NCBI RefSeq assembly: GCF_002878395.1 | Contig: NC_061112.1 | Span: 36,871,363-36,935,362, forward strand | Length of the DNA stretch: 64,000 nucleotides | Direction: 5' to 3' | From: Capsicum annuum | Lineage: Eukaryota; Streptophyta; Magnoliopsida; Solanales; Solanaceae | Shown: in pieces, positions 60,423-64,000 of the stretch | How positions within the stretch are numbered: position 1 is the first letter of the stretch | Layout of the letters: each line of letters opens with the position of its first letter | Notes under the pieces: model-generated | Told to the model about the DNA's origin: nothing | The model's input: the letters and a program-made list of their open reading frames with translations, nothing else | Databases searched by the model: none | Position numbers and translations under genes: made by a program

Positions 60423-62396
60423 TATGGTATGAATTCAAACCTTTTCTTAGAAATTTCTTAATTAATTTCTCAAAACCCTAAAAATCTTAAGGCTTGATTT
60501 GAAATCCCAATTTCACTCTTTTTCACTTGAATATTACATTGATGGTATGATTACTATTTTTCATCAATTTAACTTTTAAAACAACTTTGATTTGTGATTT
60601 TAACCTACATTTCAAAGATTTTATTTGGTAAAGCTTAAAAATGGGTTTTCTTTGATGTAAAGCTTGTTTTTTACTTGATTTGACTTGGTTTTTCCACTTT
60701 AGGTTCGTAAAATTATGGGAAACATGTTTTTAAAGTGAAGTTAGGATTTTTTCCTTCTTTTTCAAAAATCCATTTCAGGGGTACATTTTGACTCTGCACC
60801 AAAAGTAGTCAATACAGGTACTGTTGGCTTTGTTTTAACATGTAGATTCTATATTTCATGATTTTTGTTGCTTTCAGGATCGTTCATGGAAAGTAAGATT
60901 GTAATTTTTAAGTGTAGCAAACCGGTTTCGGGATTCGAGGTAAGTAATGTCTTAACTCTTTAGACTGGGTTGGGTAGTAAATGATGGCACAAAATGCATA
61001 CCGGTGGAAACTAATAATAAAAAATGGCTCTCTATGTATTGTACCTATGTGGGGGCCTATATATAATGTAATGATTGAAATTGAGATATTATGTGATATA
61101 TGCTACCGTATGGGGTCCTATGTGATATTTATAGTCTTGAATACATATGAATAATTGTTTTGTGTTGTTGAAATGCCTAAAGTGGTGCCATTGTTGTATT
61201 ATGATATATTCATACTTGTTGACAAATGAAACATGTAGAAATTGATGGATTGTGGAATTAATGTGTGGATATTGTTCACGTGGTTGTGGAAATATATTAT
61301 GATGGGTCATGAACATTGTATTATCAACCTCATGGAATTATATAATAATTTCACTCTTTTTGTTGTATGTTTTGTATATACTCATTGTTGTTTTTTTGTC
61401 ATTCTTGATTTGTGTCCTATATGCTCGGGACATACTGGATATATGGGAAATATTGGTAACATTAGATTTTATAACCCTTCTCGCGAGATGTGCTGGGGAG
61501 GAGATATTGATATATAGGTTGTCTATGGGTTGACGAACCTTGTATAGGTCCCACATCATGAGACTTGCCTCTGTGGGTATACACGGTGATTGTACGATGA
61601 TCTCAGAGGTTGTTCAAGGAACTCGTGCATCATCATCATCATCATATACATTGCACTTACTTTATTGTATTGATGTTGTGTTATATTACCTTATTCACTT
61701 GTCATCTATGCATTTGTCTTATCTTTCTTTAATTGTATTTAATGATCTTGTATCTATATGTTCTCCCTTATTATACTTGAGCTCTATCTTGGCATGTTGT
61801 TGGAATATATTTGATATATTAGAACTATTAGTGCATAGAGTGGGGGCTACCGTTGTGGGATATTTTCTGATTGTAGGTGACGTGCCCTTGGTGTATATTT
61901 TGTATGCTTTATTTTCTACTTTGCTCGTTCGGCCTATGATATCTATCGAGTACAAGTGGACTGTAAACACTCCTACTTAACCATTTTAGTGCAGCTTCAG
62001 GCTTAAGTGCTCCTCTGGTTAATTTTGGGTGGTTTCAGTTTTCTCAAGGTAGTGGTTGGACATTCCTACATTTTGAGTTCACCTCTATATTTCTATATTA
62101 TATGTCTTTATCAGTATTCTGAGACAGAGATTGATTCTTTATGGTTATTTCCCTATGTATTCAACACATGGACTGTATTAGAAGTTCTTACACTATTGAC
62201 ACTGAGTTTTAGGAATGTATAGTATTTGGATATGTTCTTTCTGCATTGTTATAATTACTTATGTGGTTTTATGTGGTATGACTTTGTTCTAGAAGCCTTA
62301 CCTTGGGGGTATTTCTATCTTTTCCTCCTTGTGTATCAGTTTGAGTGATAGGATGAGATGAGTGCCATCATTACCCTTGTATTTTAGGTCGTGATA
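60423..62396 (+). repeat. LTR L (related to LTR H, opposite orientation), partial
   Basis: It aligns in reverse complement with about 30682-32600 of LTR H (for example the TATCGAGTACAAGTGGACT block at about 61946 against 31130). It ends AGGTCGTGATA at 62396. The first part of the LTR is missing on the left. Open frames inside it (61242-61980) are not genes. Confidence 0.65.
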
Positions 62397-62419
62397 GATC
62401 CACATAGCACTCCTTCCTA

Positions 62420-63480
62420 TTCTGAGTCTCTCAGAGTCTATGCGAATGACCCTAACACAATCCATAGACTCATGAAGCAACTTTAAACCTCAAGGTCTAG
62501 TCCTAAAACCAACAATTATAGAGCGATAATCCCTACCATACAAAGCCTTGAAAAGAGACATCTCCAGACCAGAATGGTAGCTATTACTACACGCAAACTC
62601 GACCAAAGCTAGATGTTACTCTGACTGACTTCCAAAGTCCATAACATAAGCATAGAGCATATCCTCTAAAACCTGAATAGTCCACTCTAATAGACCATTT
62701 GTCTCGGGGTAAAATGTTGTACTATGCTCTACCCGGGTACGTAGATCCTCCAAAAGAGTCTCCCAAAATTGAGTTGTAAACATTGAACCTCTCTGAGATG
62801 ATAGAAACTACCATACCATGAAGACAAACTATCTCTTGAATAAATATACCAGCGAAAGTCTCAACAATGAATGAAACATGAAACATAATGAAATGCGAAG
62901 ACTTGGTTAATCGATCAATGTGAAGCAAACACTTTTCGAATAACTTGGATTACGAGGAAACCCAGTCACGAAATCCATTGATCAATTCCTATTTAAACTT
63001 GGTAATAGGTAACCTCTGAAGCAAACCACCAGTGGTCAAATACTTGGCCTTCACTTACTGGCGACATAGGCATCGAGATATAAATTTTTCTATATCCTTC
63101 CTCATACTACCCCACTAAAATTTTTTTGTCAAGTTATGATACATCTTAGTCACTCCCGGATTGATGGAATACCTAGAAAAATGAGCCTCCTCCAAAATCA
63201 GTATAATCCTATCACCCACTCTTGGCACTCAAATTCGACCTTTAATTCTCAAAACACCATCTAGATCATTCAAGGCTTCCTTAGCCTCACCACTCAACAC
63301 TTTATCCCTAATTAACTCAACCCAACATTATCAAACTAATGATCCCCAATCTACTCCATCAAGGAAGAACTAGCCCCAACAAATGTAAAAGCATATCCAG
63401 GTATTGAAATATCATGCCTAACCATCTTGTTAGGCACACACTAAACCTCTAAGGGGAAAAGGCCTCTCTTGGGTCAAAAA
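62420..63480 (-). pseudogene. Integrase of a minus-strand gypsy element at the right edge
   Basis: The frame at 62722-62928 reads IDRLTKSSHFIMFHVSFIVE, the catalytic-core strand with its first Asp. Then follows IFIQEIVCLHGMVVSIIS, where the usual second Asp (SDR) is changed. 62520-62700 gives the ..NNSY..GMSLFKALYG-type region. The zinc-binding region lies at about 62990-63230 with stops. It stops abruptly beside LTR L. Confidence 0.78.
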
Positions 63481-64000
63481 TTCACCAAGATATCCATGTT
63501 AATTGACTTCCGACTCAATGTATCTACAACCACATTAGCCTTGTTAGAATGATATAGAATAGTAAGGTCATAATCCTTAAGCAACTCAAGCCAATGATGC
63601 TTCCACATATTACGATCTCGCTGGGTGAAGAAATGCTTAAGGCTACGTGATCCAAGAAAATCTTATAACGGACTCCATACAAGTAGTGCCTCCATAACTT
63701 CAAAGCAAATACGATTGCGTACAACTCCAAATTATTGGAAGGGTAATTCCTCTCATGGGGCTTCAATTAACGAGAAGAATACGCAATCAACTTGCCCTCC
63801 TATATTAACAAATTACTTAGCCAACCACTAAAAGCATCATAAAAGATGAAAAAACCTATGCCCTCTTTGGGCAAAGTCAAAATAGGAGCTGATGTCATCA
63901 AATTCTTGAGCTTTTAAAAAGCTTACCTCAGAAGAATCAAACCACTAAAAGGAAATCTTCCTCTAAGTCAACTTGGTCAACCGAGCTACAATAGATAAAA
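63481..64000 (-). pseudogene. RNase H of the right-edge gypsy element, runs off the window
   Basis: The frame at 63524-63766 reads [20 protein letters not shown], then [20 protein letters not shown]. This is the gypsy RNase H core (catalytic Glu in LEL, Asp in FLDH). An upstream piece near 63780-63900 continues toward RT and is cut by the window end. Confidence 0.82.

Noticed and set aside
61242..61980. Hydrophobic open frames on the plus strand
   Set aside because: They lie inside LTR L; hydrophobicity reflects T-rich composition rather than a membrane protein.

Overview
This is a plant nuclear DNA window, most likely from a Solanaceae species (Capsicum or Solanum type; inferred from retrotransposon families, not proven). 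The base composition is AT-rich. Only one cellular gene is supported: the first coding exon of a plant beta-galactosidase (GH35) on the minus strand at 282-452, whose remaining exons lie before base 1. Nearly everything else is a layered graveyard of LTR retrotransposons with one block of transferred plastid DNA. All retroelement coding regions are broken by stops and frameshifts. I found no intact pol gene, no tRNA or rRNA gene and no CRISPR array.

Layout, left to right. 1-1.3 kb: gene edge and promoter. 1.33-1.58 kb: possible CACTA transposon end. 1.6-3.03 kb and 17.5-18.2 kb: the two halves of an old LTR (family C). It is split by a Tekay/Del-type Ty3/gypsy chromovirus on the minus strand (3032-17506, LTRs of 2473 and 2474 bp). 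That element's own 3' LTR is split by a gag-only non-autonomous element (3302-7760, two 780-bp LTRs). 18.2-27.6 kb: a deletion derivative of another gypsy element. Its pol ends in RT, and its right LTR holds a solo LTR with an exact 5-bp target duplication. 27.6-30.3 kb: unassigned sequence plus the 5' end of an unclassified LTR element. 30.7-34.2 kb: LTR and integrase tail of a gypsy element. 34.2-38.0 kb: LTR and gag of a plus-strand gypsy element. 38.0-41.7 kb: a second gag-only-type element with a long Cys-rich ORF that I do not recognise. 41.7-43.9 kb: plastid rpoC2 (first part), heavily decayed (a NUPT). 43.95-46.07 kb: 5' part of an Athila/Tat-type element. 46.07-56.7 kb: a second Athila/Tat copy whose gag is split by a Ty1/copia element of SIRE/Maximus type (48498-55378, target duplication ATAGT). 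56.7-58.07 kb: unassigned. 58.07-62.4 kb: two LTRs. 62.4-64.0 kb: integrase and RNase H of one more gypsy element, running off the window.

The biology is the history of insertions rather than a working pathway. Relative ages can be read from nesting: LTR C, then the Tekay element, then the gag-only element; LTR E, then solo LTR F; Athila, then copia. The points most worth a second look are the unrecognised Cys-rich ORF at 40496-41677, the gag-only elements, a 62-bp duplication of the primer-binding site and LTR edge at 14.91-15.05 kb, the decayed rpoC2 block, and a recurring block of short inverted-repeat-rich sequence in the U3 of almost every LTR family here. I did not find evidence of a new protein-based system.
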